Source: Streptomyces alfalfae
GTDB lineage: Bacteria; Actinomycetota; Actinomycetes; Streptomycetales; Streptomycetaceae
Length of the DNA stretch: 64,000 nt
NCBI RefSeq assembly: GCF_004127445.1
Contig: NZ_QEXM01000025.1
Coordinates: 248,001-312,000 of the forward strand
Direction: 5' to 3'
The translations under genes were made by a program, and so were the position numbers. Positions 17,300 to 25,260 of this stretch are shown here, piece after piece. Numbering within the stretch: position 1 is the stretch's first letter; every line of letters starts with the position of its first letter. A model generated the notes under the pieces. That model saw only the letters and a program-made list of their open reading frames with translations. It was not told the DNA's origin and did not search any database.

Positions 17300-18946
17300 A
17301 TGAGCAGCCAGGACGGCGCACAGGGGCGGTACGCGGGGCGTTCGCTGGCCGGTGGCCGCTACCAACTGCGCGATCTGCTCGGCGAGGGCGGCATGGCCTC
17401 GGTGCACCTGGCGTACGACGCGGTCCTCGATCGCCAAGTCGCGATCAAGACACTTCACACCGAACTCGGCCGCGAACAGTCCTTCCGTGAGCGCTTCCGC
17501 CGCGAGGCCCAGTCGGTGGCGAAGCTCACTCACACGAACATCGTGTCGGTCTTCGACACCGGCGAGGACGAGCTGGACGGCGCGACGATGCCGTACATCG
17601 TCATGGAGTACGTCGAGGGCCAGCCGCTCGGCTCCGTGCTCGACGCGGCGGTGCGCCGGCAGGGCGCGATGCCGACCGACCAGGCGCTGAAGATCACCGC
17701 CGACGTGCTCGCCGCGCTGGAGATCAGCCACGAGATGGGCCTGGTCCACCGCGACATCAAGCCCGGCAACGTCATGATGACCAAGCGCAATGTCGTCAAG
17801 GTCATGGACTTCGGCATCGCCCGCGCCATGCAGTCCGGCGTCACGTCGATGACGCAGACCGGCATGGTCGTCGGCACCCCGCAGTACCTCTCGCCCGAGC
17901 AGGCGCTCGGCCGCGGTGTCGACGCGCGCTCCGACCTCTACTCGGTCGGCATCATGCTCTTCCAACTGGTCACCGGGCGGCTGCCGTTCGAGGCGGACTC
18001 GCCGCTGGCCATAGCGTACGCGCACGTCCAGGAGGAGCCGGTCGCTCCCTCCTCGATCAACCGTTCGCTGCCGCCGGCCGTCGACGCCGTCGTCGCCCGC
18101 GCGCTGAAGAAGAACCCGAACGAGCGCTTCCCGACCGCCGAGGCCATGCGCGACGAGTGCCTGCGGGTCGCCCAGTCCTTCCAGGCGGCGGCTCCCAGCA
18201 TCGTGCCCGGCGCGCCGACGGCGAGCGGCGCGGGCGTCGGCTCCGCGGTCTTCCCGCCGGTCGACTCCTCGCTCCCGCAGCAGCCCGGCTCGGTCCAGAC
18301 GCCGTACCAGCCGAACCCGTACGGCCCCTCCACCCCCGCTCCGGCGCCCACGCCGGGCTACGGCTACCCGCAGCAGAGCGGCTACCAGACCCCGGCGCAG
18401 GCCAACGCGTACGCCCCTCAGCACGGCGCGCACACCCCGCCGCCGTACAACCTCTCCCCCCAGCCGGCGACGGCCGCGTCCCCCTCGGGCGGCGCGTCCG
18501 GCCCGTCCGGCTCGGGCAAGAAGAACATGCCGGTGGTCATCGGCTCGATCGTCGTCGCCCTCCTGGCGATCGGCGGCCTGATCACGGCGATCTCCCTGAA
18601 CGGCGGCGACGACGGAAAAGAAGCCTCCGACGACAAGTCGAAGCAGCCGGTGGCGGGCTACAAGGGCCCCGACCGCAACAACACCATCGAGAAGGAAAAG
18701 TGCACCGAGCCCGAGGTGGGCTACAACGACGAGAACAAGATCAAGGTCCCTGACTTCACCTTCAAGGACTGGAAGTCGGTCCTGTCCTGCCTGCAGGTCG
18801 CCGGGTGGAGCTACGACAAGCGCGAAATCGACGAGAACGCCTACGGCAAGGACACCGTGATGCGGCAGACCCCGAAGGAAGGCACGGAGGTCGACCCCAA
18901 GGGTCTGGACATCCAGTTCGACGTCTCCACGGGCAACCCGGCCTAG
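17300..18946 (+). CDS. Membrane Ser/Thr protein kinase with single PASTA-like domain
   Basis: A 548-residue kinase from ATG 17300; the long open frame upstream is antisense to the neighbouring kinase. The kinase domain spans about 20-285: LGEGGMASVHLAYD, K50 in AIKTL, HRDIKPGNVM and DFGIAR. A Gly/Pro/Tyr/Gln-rich juxtamembrane linker follows. After the helix VVIGSIVVALLAIGGLIT comes an extracellular region ending in one PASTA-like unit (VPDFTFKDWKSVLSCLQVAGW to VDPKGLDIQFDVSTG). That suggests sensing of a cell-wall or muropeptide ligand. Confidence 0.93.
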   Translation: MSSQDGAQGRYAGRSLAGGRYQLRDLLGEGGMASVHLAYDAVLDRQVAIKTLHTELGREQSFRERFRREAQSVAKLTHTNIVSVFDTGEDELDGATMPYIVMEYVEGQPLGSVLDAAVRRQGAMPTDQALKITADVLAALEISHEMGLVHRDIKPGNVMMTKRNVVKVMDFGIARAMQSGVTSMTQTGMVVGTPQYLSPEQALGRGVDARSDLYSVGIMLFQLVTGRLPFEADSPLAIAYAHVQEEPVAPSSINRSLPPAVDAVVARALKKNPNERFPTAEAMRDECLRVAQSFQAAAPSIVPGAPTASGAGVGSAVFPPVDSSLPQQPGSVQTPYQPNPYGPSTPAPAPTPGYGYPQQSGYQTPAQANAYAPQHGAHTPPPYNLSPQPATAASPSGGASGPSGSGKKNMPVVIGSIVVALLAIGGLITAISLNGGDDGKEASDDKSKQPVAGYKGPDRNNTIEKEKCTEPEVGYNDENKIKVPDFTFKDWKSVLSCLQVAGWSYDKREIDENAYGKDTVMRQTPKEGTEVDPKGLDIQFDVSTGNPA

Positions 18947-18961
18947 GGCGTCCGACGTCAC

Positions 18962-18996
18962 AGGGGCCCGGCACGCGCGACGCGTGCCGGGCCCCT
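18962..18996. terminator. Bidirectional terminator between kinase and bpa genes
   Basis: A perfect 16-bp stem (18962-18977 with 18981-18996) with a CGA loop sits between the convergent kinase and bpa genes. Confidence 0.8.
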
Positions 18997-19011
18997 CCAC
19001 GTGCCCACGGC

Positions 19012-19554
19012 CTACAGGTAGGGCCCGCCCGTGCGGCCCGCGAGGCCGCCCTCGTCGTCGTCATCGCCGCCGCCCACGCCGGGCGGCAGCGCCCGCCGCA
19101 TCGACTCCAGCTGGGCCCGCGCGGCCATCTGCTGGGCGAACAGCGTCGTCTGGATTCCGTGGAAGAGGCCCTCCAGCCAGCCGACCAGCTGGGCCTGCGC
19201 GATGCGCAGCTCCGCGTCGCTCGGCGTCGAGTCGTCGGTGAAGGGCAGCGAGAGCCGCTCCAGCTCCTCGACGAGCTCGGGGGCGAGGCCGTCCTCCAGC
19301 TCCTTCACCGAGCTGGCGTGGATCTCCTTCAGGCGGACCCTGCTCGCCTCGTCGAGAGGAGCCGCCCGCACCTCCTCGAGAAGCTGCTTGATCATGCTTC
19401 CGATGCGCATGACCTTGGCCGGCTGTTCGACCATCTCTGTCACCGGAACCTCGCGGGATTCGTCGTCTCCGCCGCCACCGAGCGCCATCCCGTCCTGGCC
19501 CACGACCAGGACCTGGGGGCTCTCCGACGACCGTTCGCTCCTCGGCATCTCCAT
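19012..19554 (-). CDS. bpa: Bacterial proteasome activator (Bpa/PafE)
   Basis: A 180-residue protein from ATG 19554. Its helical core (KVMRIGSMIKQLLEEVRAAP, RVRLKEIHASSVKELEDGL, LVGWLEGLFHGIQTTLFAQQ) matches Bpa, the ATP-independent ring that opens the actinobacterial 20S proteasome. The last residues GGPYL supply the HbYX-like C-terminal tail that docks into proteasome alpha-ring pockets. N- and C-terminal flanks are Gly/Asp-rich and probably disordered. It is solitary here; the proteasome genes are elsewhere. Confidence 0.92.
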   Translation of the reverse strand: MEMPRSERSSESPQVLVVGQDGMALGGGGDDESREVPVTEMVEQPAKVMRIGSMIKQLLEEVRAAPLDEASRVRLKEIHASSVKELEDGLAPELVEELERLSLPFTDDSTPSDAELRIAQAQLVGWLEGLFHGIQTTLFAQQMAARAQLESMRRALPPGVGGGDDDDEGGLAGRTGGPYL

Positions 19555-19619
19555 GCCGCCATTCTCTCGTACCCGTCCCTCACTTACCGGTGGTGCCCCC
19601 AACCGGAGGTGATCCACCC

Positions 19620-20033
19620 TCAGCCGCGCCGCAGCCGCAGCCCGAGGAAGCCGAGGCCTAGGCCGATGAGCAGCAGGCCGCCGCCGAGCGGCAGGACGCG
19701 GAGACCGGGCAGTACGGGCCCCGCGGGCTCCCGTTCCGCGCCGGGGACGGCGTCCCGGTGCGCCGCGGCGGCCGGCGGCATCTCGTGCGCCGGCACGTAC
19801 GGGGACGGCTCGGGGGGTGGTGGCGGTGGGTCCGGGAGCCGCGGGTTCACGCCGCCCGGCCGTTCGCGGCCCTCACCGGCGCGGCTGCCCGCGCGGGCCG
19901 TCTCGTCGTCGAAGGTGAGCGGGCCGATCGGCGTGGGCGCGACCGCGTGCGCGACCGGAGGCGGCGGCGCGGCGGAGACGAGGACGGCGAGCAGCACGGC
20001 TGCCGTCGCGGACGATCCCCTGACGTGGCACAT
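19620..20033 (-). CDS. Small secreted or anchored protein, unknown function
   Basis: A 137-residue protein from ATG 20033 with GGAGGGGG upstream. An N-terminal signal peptide (AAVLLAVLVSAAPPPPVAHA) leads into a Pro/Glu/Arg-rich middle with a PPPPPPEP run. A C-terminal hydrophobic helix (LLLIGLGLGFLGL) then ends in RLRRG. This resembles a wall-associated protein held by a C-terminal membrane anchor, but no LPXTG-like or LAXTG sortase signal is visible. I do not recognise a family. Confidence 0.6.
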   Translation of the reverse strand: MCHVRGSSATAAVLLAVLVSAAPPPPVAHAVAPTPIGPLTFDDETARAGSRAGEGRERPGGVNPRLPDPPPPPPEPSPYVPAHEMPPAAAAHRDAVPGAEREPAGPVLPGLRVLPLGGGLLLIGLGLGFLGLRLRRG

Positions 20034-20184
20034 CGGGCCGACCCCCTCCCGCCGGCAGATCGCATGGCCGACAACCGCACCGAACACCTGTATCTCGACC
20101 AAACGTCACATGCCGGGACAAACCCGGCATCTCGATGCGTCCATACGGGGCCGGGCGGGAGGGGGAGTGGGCGTGCGTCGGGCC

Positions 20185-21162
20185 CTAGTGCTGGAGCAGC
20201 ACCTTGCCGATATGGCTGCTCTCCTCCAGGATCCGGTGCGCCGCCGCCGCGTCGCGCATCGGCACCGTACGGTCGACGATCGGCCGCACGTGCCCCTCGG
20301 CGATCAGCGGCCAGACGTGTTCCCGCACCGCCGAGATGATCGACGCCTTCTCGGCGGTGGGGCGGGCGCGCAGGGACGTGGCGGTGACGGCGGCGCGCTT
20401 GCCGAGCAGCGCGCCGATGTCCAGCTCGCCCTTGGCGCCGCCCTGCATGCCGATGATGGCGAGGCGGCCGTTGACGGCGAGGGCCTGCACGTTGCGGTCC
20501 AGGTACTTGGCGCCCATGTTGTCGAGGATGACGTCCGCGCCCGCCCCGTCCGTGGCCCGCTCGATCTCCCCGACGAAGTCCTGCTCGCGGTAGTTGATCA
20601 GGACGTCGGCGCCCAGTTCCCCGCAGAAGTCCAGCTTCTCCTTGCTGCCCGCCGTGACGGCGACCTTCGCGCCGACGGCCTTGGCGAGCTGGATCGCCAT
20701 GGTGCCGATGCCGCTGGAGCCGCCGTGCGCGAGCAGCGTCTCGCCGGGCCGCAGGTGGGAAATCATGAAGACGTTGGACCATACGGTCGACGTGACCTCG
20801 GGCAGCGCGGCCGCCGTCACGAGATCGACACCCTCGGGCACCGGCAGCAACTGGCCCGCCGGCACGGCGACCCGCTCGGCGTAGCCGCCGCCGGAGAGCA
20901 GCGCGCACACCTCGTCGCCCACCGCCCAGCCGGAGACACCGGGGCCGAGCGCGGTGATCCGGCCGGAGCATTCGAGGCCGGGGTAGGGGGACGCGCCGGG
21001 TGGCGGGTTGTAGAAACCCTGCCTCTGCAGCAGGTCGGCGCGGTTCACGGCGCCGGCCACCACCTCGACCAGCACCTCGCCCTCACCGGGCACGGGATCG
21101 GGCACCTCCGCCCACACCAGCGCTTCGGGCCCACCGGGTTCCGGAATCGTGATCGCATACAT
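20185..21162 (-). CDS. NAD(P)H-dependent quinone oxidoreductase, MDR superfamily
   Basis: A 325-residue medium-chain reductase without the structural or catalytic zinc cysteines. The N-terminal GroES-like half includes VEVVAGAVNRADLLQRQGFYNPPPGASPYPGLECSG. The nucleotide-binding half has LLAHGGSSGIGTMAIQLAK and later AIIGMQGG. The pattern matches quinone oxidoreductase (QOR/PIG3 type), which reduces quinones or enones with NADPH. It appears to be a single-gene unit. Confidence 0.92.
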   Translation of the reverse strand: MYAITIPEPGGPEALVWAEVPDPVPGEGEVLVEVVAGAVNRADLLQRQGFYNPPPGASPYPGLECSGRITALGPGVSGWAVGDEVCALLSGGGYAERVAVPAGQLLPVPEGVDLVTAAALPEVTSTVWSNVFMISHLRPGETLLAHGGSSGIGTMAIQLAKAVGAKVAVTAGSKEKLDFCGELGADVLINYREQDFVGEIERATDGAGADVILDNMGAKYLDRNVQALAVNGRLAIIGMQGGAKGELDIGALLGKRAAVTATSLRARPTAEKASIISAVREHVWPLIAEGHVRPIVDRTVPMRDAAAAHRILEESSHIGKVLLQH

Positions 21163-21342
21163 GACTCCGAGGCTACTCCGGCGCCCCCGGCCGGACGGTG
21201 TCGAGAAACGGCCCCCGAAGCCGCCGGCGAGGGTGCGCGGAACCGCACACCGGGCCAGGGCTCCGGGCGACCCTCTGGAGGGACGGCCCCGGGCCGCCGC
21301 CCGGACACGGCCGAGCCCTGCCGCGCCGGAGCCGGACGTCCC

Positions 21343-22440
21343 TCAGTCTCTCCGCAGGGGCTTCACGTCGGGCGCGACCACGGCTGTGGGCGTCGCCCGG
21401 ACGATCGTGATCAGCCGATCGGTCAACTGCAGCTTCCCGACGGCCGGATCGTCGTACCCCAGTACGCGATGCCCTCGCACCACACTCACCACGAGGTCGT
21501 CCGTCTCCCGGACCCCCCGGCCGACCTCGGCCTTTATGACCGGCCGCTCGACGAGGTCGAGCCCCGTGCCCTGCTGGATCAGGTCCTCCATGACCATGCC
21601 CGCACTGGGGCTGAGCACGGAGAGCCCGAGCAGTCGCCCGGCCGCACTCGCACTGGTGATGACGGCGTCGGCCCCGCTCTGCCGGAGAAGCGGCGCGTTC
21701 TCCTCCTCGCGCACCGCCGCCACGATCTTCGCCCCGCGGTTCAACTGCCGCGCGGTCAGCGCGACGAGCACCGCCGTGTCATCGCGCTGCGTCGCGATGA
21801 TGATCTGCCGGGCCCGCTGCACCTCGGCCCGGAGCAGCACATCGCTGCGCGTCGCGTCGCCGACGACCCCGGCGAATCCCTCCGCCGTGGCCGCGTCGAT
21901 GACCTTCGCGCTGGGGTCGACCACCACGATCTGCTCCGGCTTCAGGCCGGTCGCGCGGACCGTCTGGATCGCCGACCGGCCCTTCGTGCCGAAGCCGACG
22001 ACGACAGTGTGTTCACGCAAGTTGGACCTCCAGCGGGACAGACGCCATTCCTCACGCGTCCGTTCCGTCAGCACTTCGAGGGTGGTGCCGACCAAGATGA
22101 TCAGGAAGAGCACGCGCAGTGGCGTGATCAGCAGGATGTTGGTGAGCCGCGCGCTGTCGCTGTACGGGACGATGTCGCCGTATCCCGTGGTCGAGAGCGT
22201 GACCGTCGCGTAGTACGTCGCGTCGAGGAAGTCGACACGGCTGTCCGAGTTGTCGTGGTACCCGCTGCGGTCGACCCACACGATGAACGTCGTCAGGGCG
22301 AGCACCAGCAAAGCCATCGCCAGACGCCGCGTGACCTGCCGCAACGGTCGCTCGACCACCCGCTGCGGCAGCTTGATCCGATGCGTTGTGTGGTGCTCCG
22401 CGGGGTCGCGGGCGATGGCGTCGTGTCCGGGAAGTTTCAC
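21343..22440 (-). CDS. Two-helix potassium channel with cytosolic TrkA-N/RCK domain
   Basis: A 365-residue K+ channel. TM1 spans about residues 41-56, the selectivity filter T84-T-G-Y-G-D89 follows, and TM2 is near 98-122. The Rossmann-type RCK domain (VVVGFGTKGRSAIQTV) and a TrkA-C-like end come next. The GTG start at 22440 overlaps the moeA stop as GTGA, with GGGGAG 8 nt before. That junction is also a perfect parS palindrome. Its place behind molybdopterin genes has no obvious metabolic reason. Confidence 0.92.
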   Translation of the reverse strand: MKLPGHDAIARDPAEHHTTHRIKLPQRVVERPLRQVTRRLAMALLVLALTTFIVWVDRSGYHDNSDSRVDFLDATYYATVTLSTTGYGDIVPYSDSARLTNILLITPLRVLFLIILVGTTLEVLTERTREEWRLSRWRSNLREHTVVVGFGTKGRSAIQTVRATGLKPEQIVVVDPSAKVIDAATAEGFAGVVGDATRSDVLLRAEVQRARQIIIATQRDDTAVLVALTARQLNRGAKIVAAVREEENAPLLRQSGADAVITSASAAGRLLGLSVLSPSAGMVMEDLIQQGTGLDLVERPVIKAEVGRGVRETDDLVVSVVRGHRVLGYDDPAVGKLQLTDRLITIVRATPTAVVAPDVKPLRRD

Positions 22441-22447
22441 GTGAAAC
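22434..22447. promoter_or_regulatory. parS: parS site (ParB binding)
   Basis: GTTTCACGTGAAAC is identical to the 14-bp Streptomyces parS palindrome bound by ParB around oriC. It spans the last moeA codons, the moeA TGA and the channel GTG start. Inside a coding junction, it is fixed in both overlapping frames. Confidence 0.88.
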
Positions 22448-23900
22448 ACTCCCCGCCGAGATCCCCGGACACCGCCCACGGCAGATCCAGGATCTCCAGC
22501 TCCTGCCCCTGCCGCGCCCCGCCGGAGGGGACGACCGCGAGCCCGTCGGCCGCCGCGATGCCGCGCAGCATGGCGGGACCGTGGAAACGCAGCGGTACGG
22601 CGACCTCGCCCCGCAGCGTGACGGGCACGAGCCGGGTGTCGTACGGGTGCCCGTGCACGGCTTCACACACCGGCGCGGTGTACATCGGGGGCCCGCCCTG
22701 TCCCGACGCGCGCCCGGAGAGCGTACGCAACAGGGGTTCGGCCAGGGTGAGCAGGCCGGAGACCGCGGCGAGCGGATTGCCCGGCAGCCCGACGAGGTGC
22801 TGGTCCTCCTTGACCCGGGCGAGCAGCATGGGGTGCCCGGGGCGTACCGCGACACCGTCCACGAGCAGCTCGGCACCGATCCGGCTCAGCGTGGGGTGGA
22901 CGTGGTCGACGGGTCCCGACGCGGTGCCGCCCGTCGTGACGATGACGTCGGCCGAGGACTTCCTGATCGCCTCGCGCAACGCCTTGGCGTCATCGCCGAG
23001 CCGCCGCACCTTCGTGACCTCGGCGCCGAGCGCACGCAGCCACGACGGCAGCATCGGTCCGAGCGCGTCACGGATGAGTCCCTCGCGCGGCAGCCCCTCG
23101 GTCAGCAACTCGTCTCCGAGTACGAGTACGTCGACGCGGGGCCTGCGGACGGTGGCGAGCGTGTCGTACCCGGCGGCCGCCGCCAGGCCGAGCACGGCGG
23201 GCGTGACCAGGGAACCGGCCGGCAGCAGATGGTCGCCGGTACGGCACTCCTGGCCGCGCGGGCGGACGTCCTGGCCCTGCACCAGGTCGCGCAGCGCGTA
23301 CAGCCTGCCCTTGTCGTCCGTGCGGCCGTGCTCGCTGCGCAGGACCGCGGTGGCGTCCCTCGGGATACCGGCACCCGTCGCGATGCGCACCGCCTCGCCG
23401 TCCCCGAGCGGCGCGGGCTCACCGTCCCCGGCGAGCACCCCTTCGGCCCGTACGTCCCAGGGGCCCGGGCCCGCGACGGCCCAGCCGTCCATGGCGGAGG
23501 TGTCGAAGGAGGGCAGATCGGTGAGGGCGGTGAGCGGGGCCGCGAGGACCTTCCCGAGCGCCTGGGCGAGCGGCACGGAGGCAGTCGCCCCCTCGGGCGT
23601 CCGCGCGGCTCGCGTGGCCCGCGCGCGGGCCACGTCCCAGGGGGTGCTGTCCCTGTGCCTCTTCTCGCCGGGGGCGTTGGGCCCGGCTCCCTGCGGGGCC
23701 GACAGGGGCCCTGCCGCGTGACCTGCCGTGGGCCCTGTCGCGGGGCTGGTCGTGGGACCCGCCGCCGTCCCGGCCATCCACCCGGCCGCCGTTCCGGCCG
23801 CCGCCGTGGCGTGCGGAATGCTCCCGCGTCCCTTCCGCCCCTCGTTCACCAGGGCGAGGGCTTCATCGACCTCGGCATCGGATGCCGACGGGCCGGTCAT
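22437..23900 (-). CDS. moeA: Molybdopterin molybdotransferase MoeA
   Basis: A 487-residue enzyme that inserts molybdate into adenylylated molybdopterin. The segments SFDTSAMDGWAVAG, VRIATGAGIPRDATAV, VIVTTGGTASGPVDHV and GLPGNPLAAVSGL are diagnostic of MoeA domains 3, 1 and 4. Compared with E. coli MoeA (about 410) it carries an N-terminal insertion (residues 25-95) rich in Gly, Ala, Pro and Thr, probably disordered. ATG 23900 overlaps the upstream mobA-like stop as ATGA, and its own stop overlaps the K+ channel start. Confidence 0.92.
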   Translation of the reverse strand: MTGPSASDAEVDEALALVNEGRKGRGSIPHATAAAGTAAGWMAGTAAGPTTSPATGPTAGHAAGPLSAPQGAGPNAPGEKRHRDSTPWDVARARATRAARTPEGATASVPLAQALGKVLAAPLTALTDLPSFDTSAMDGWAVAGPGPWDVRAEGVLAGDGEPAPLGDGEAVRIATGAGIPRDATAVLRSEHGRTDDKGRLYALRDLVQGQDVRPRGQECRTGDHLLPAGSLVTPAVLGLAAAAGYDTLATVRRPRVDVLVLGDELLTEGLPREGLIRDALGPMLPSWLRALGAEVTKVRRLGDDAKALREAIRKSSADVIVTTGGTASGPVDHVHPTLSRIGAELLVDGVAVRPGHPMLLARVKEDQHLVGLPGNPLAAVSGLLTLAEPLLRTLSGRASGQGGPPMYTAPVCEAVHGHPYDTRLVPVTLRGEVAVPLRFHGPAMLRGIAAADGLAVVPSGGARQGQELEILDLPWAVSGDLGGECFT

Positions 23901-25177
23901 CGGGGATCCGAAGGGGTTCGGGGGGACTGGGGGCTCCGGGGAGCTTGGTGGGTGGCCCGCGGTGCCTGGGAAGGCTGGGGGGCCGGTGGTGCTTCAGGGT
24001 CCCGCGGCGCTCGGGTGCTCTGTGGCGCCTCGGCGCCCTGCGACGCTTGGGGGCTCCGTGGCGATTGAGGGTCCCGCTGTGCCAGGGGGGCCTGGGGCGT
24101 CTGCGGGGCCTGCGGCTGAGGGTCTCGGGGAGTCTGCGGCGTGGCGGAGCCCGGCGTCGCGTCCTGCCGGTCCTCGTCCGCCCAGCGGGCCGCGAGCGCC
24201 GCGGCCTTGCGCGCCGCCTCGGCCACGGCTTCGGGACCGGCGGCGGGCCCGCCCCGCGTGGCCGCCTGCGCCGCCGCGTAGCCGACGAGGAAGGTGGTCA
24301 GCGGTGCCGCGGGCCGGGCCACGCCGTGCGCGGCGTCGCGAGCGAGGTCGAGGAGGGTGCCGGTATCGACGTCGAGATCGATGCCCAGTTCGTCCTTGAC
24401 TGCGGAAATCCATTCATCCAACACGTGCCCATGCTCCCTGATGCGCGCCCGAGCGGCGGCGATGTCGTCCCAGGTGTCGCAGTCGAAGCCCGCGACGGGG
24501 TCCGCGACCCTGGCCAGGTCCAGCCGCGCGGTGAGCGACCGAAGCGGCAGCCCGAAGAGGCCACGCCCCTCGCCTCCACCTGCCACAACGGCACCACGGG
24601 ACCCATGACCCGCCCCGCCGGGCCCACCAGGCCCACCAGGCCCACCAGGCCCACCAGGCCCACCAGGCCCAGGATTCGTCCCGCCAGGACCGCGCCCGGC
24701 CCCACCGTCGCCGGCGCCCTCGTCCGCGAGCGCCGCGATCTCCCGGCGCAGCACCCCGCTTCGATACGCCGCCACCAGCGGCTGCTCGCGCCCCTCGGCG
24801 TCGACGAGCACGGCTCCGTCCGTGGCGCTCTGCCGCAGGGCAGCCAGCAGTTGACGCACCGTCCGCTCTCCGAGGAACGGCAGGTCGGCGGAGAGCACCA
24901 CCACGTGCTCCGCCGCCGTACACCGCAGCCCCGCGTCCAGCGCGGCCAGCGGCCCGCCTCCCGGCGGGTCCTCGCGGGCCCACACCACGGGCCGCGCGGT
25001 CGGTCTCGGTTCGGCCACCACGACCGTGGTCCCGGCGCCGGAACAGGCGGCGAGGACCCGGTCGAGCAGCGCGCGCCCGCCCACGCGCACGCCGGGCTTG
25101 TCGGCGCCGCCGAGTCGCGCGGCACCGCCCCCGGCGAGCACGACGACGTCGTACGCGGCACCCTCGTTCGCGGTCAC
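23897..25177 (-). CDS. MobA-like NTP transferase fused to a DUF6457 domain
   Basis: A 426-residue fusion. Residues 1-225 form a nucleotidyltransferase like MobA (LAGGGAARLGGADKPGV, LSADLPFL), expected to add GMP to molybdenum cofactor. This half is interrupted by a Gly-Pro-Gly repeat linker encoded by a 9-bp tandem repeat. DUF6457 follows (LDEWISAVKDELGIDLDVD to LAARWADE). The final 80 residues are a Pro/Gln/Arg-rich tail. GTG 25177 has no spaced Shine-Dalgarno, and CATACT 8 nt upstream suggests a leaderless transcript. First gene of the mobA-moeA-channel operon. Confidence 0.85.
   Translation of the reverse strand: MTANEGAAYDVVVLAGGGAARLGGADKPGVRVGGRALLDRVLAACSGAGTTVVVAEPRPTARPVVWAREDPPGGGPLAALDAGLRCTAAEHVVVLSADLPFLGERTVRQLLAALRQSATDGAVLVDAEGREQPLVAAYRSGVLRREIAALADEGAGDGGAGRGPGGTNPGPGGPGGPGGPGGPGGPGGAGHGSRGAVVAGGGEGRGLFGLPLRSLTARLDLARVADPVAGFDCDTWDDIAAARARIREHGHVLDEWISAVKDELGIDLDVDTGTLLDLARDAAHGVARPAAPLTTFLVGYAAAQAATRGGPAAGPEAVAEAARKAAALAARWADEDRQDATPGSATPQTPRDPQPQAPQTPQAPLAQRDPQSPRSPQASQGAEAPQSTRAPRDPEAPPAPQPSQAPRATHQAPRSPQSPRTPSDPR
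24622..24666. repeat. Five perfect 9-bp tandem repeats (GCCCACCAG)
   Basis: Five uninterrupted copies of GCCCACCAG, in frame inside the mobA-like gene, encode a GPG-type linker (Gly-Gly-Pro on the minus strand). The unit is a multiple of three, so copy number changes would lengthen the linker without a frameshift. Confidence 0.85.
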
Positions 25178-25260
25178 CCCCCGAGTATGGGCGTACTCGG
25201 GATCATTGCCACCCCGCGGAGGGTCCTTCGCACCAGGGACTTACGTCACGGGTCGACTCT

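Noticed and set aside
18805..23721. A 1638-codon open frame on the plus strand
   Set aside because: It runs antisense through bpa, the quinone oxidoreductase, the K+ channel and moeA, and has the Arg/Gly/Pro-rich composition of a shadow frame in high-G+C DNA.
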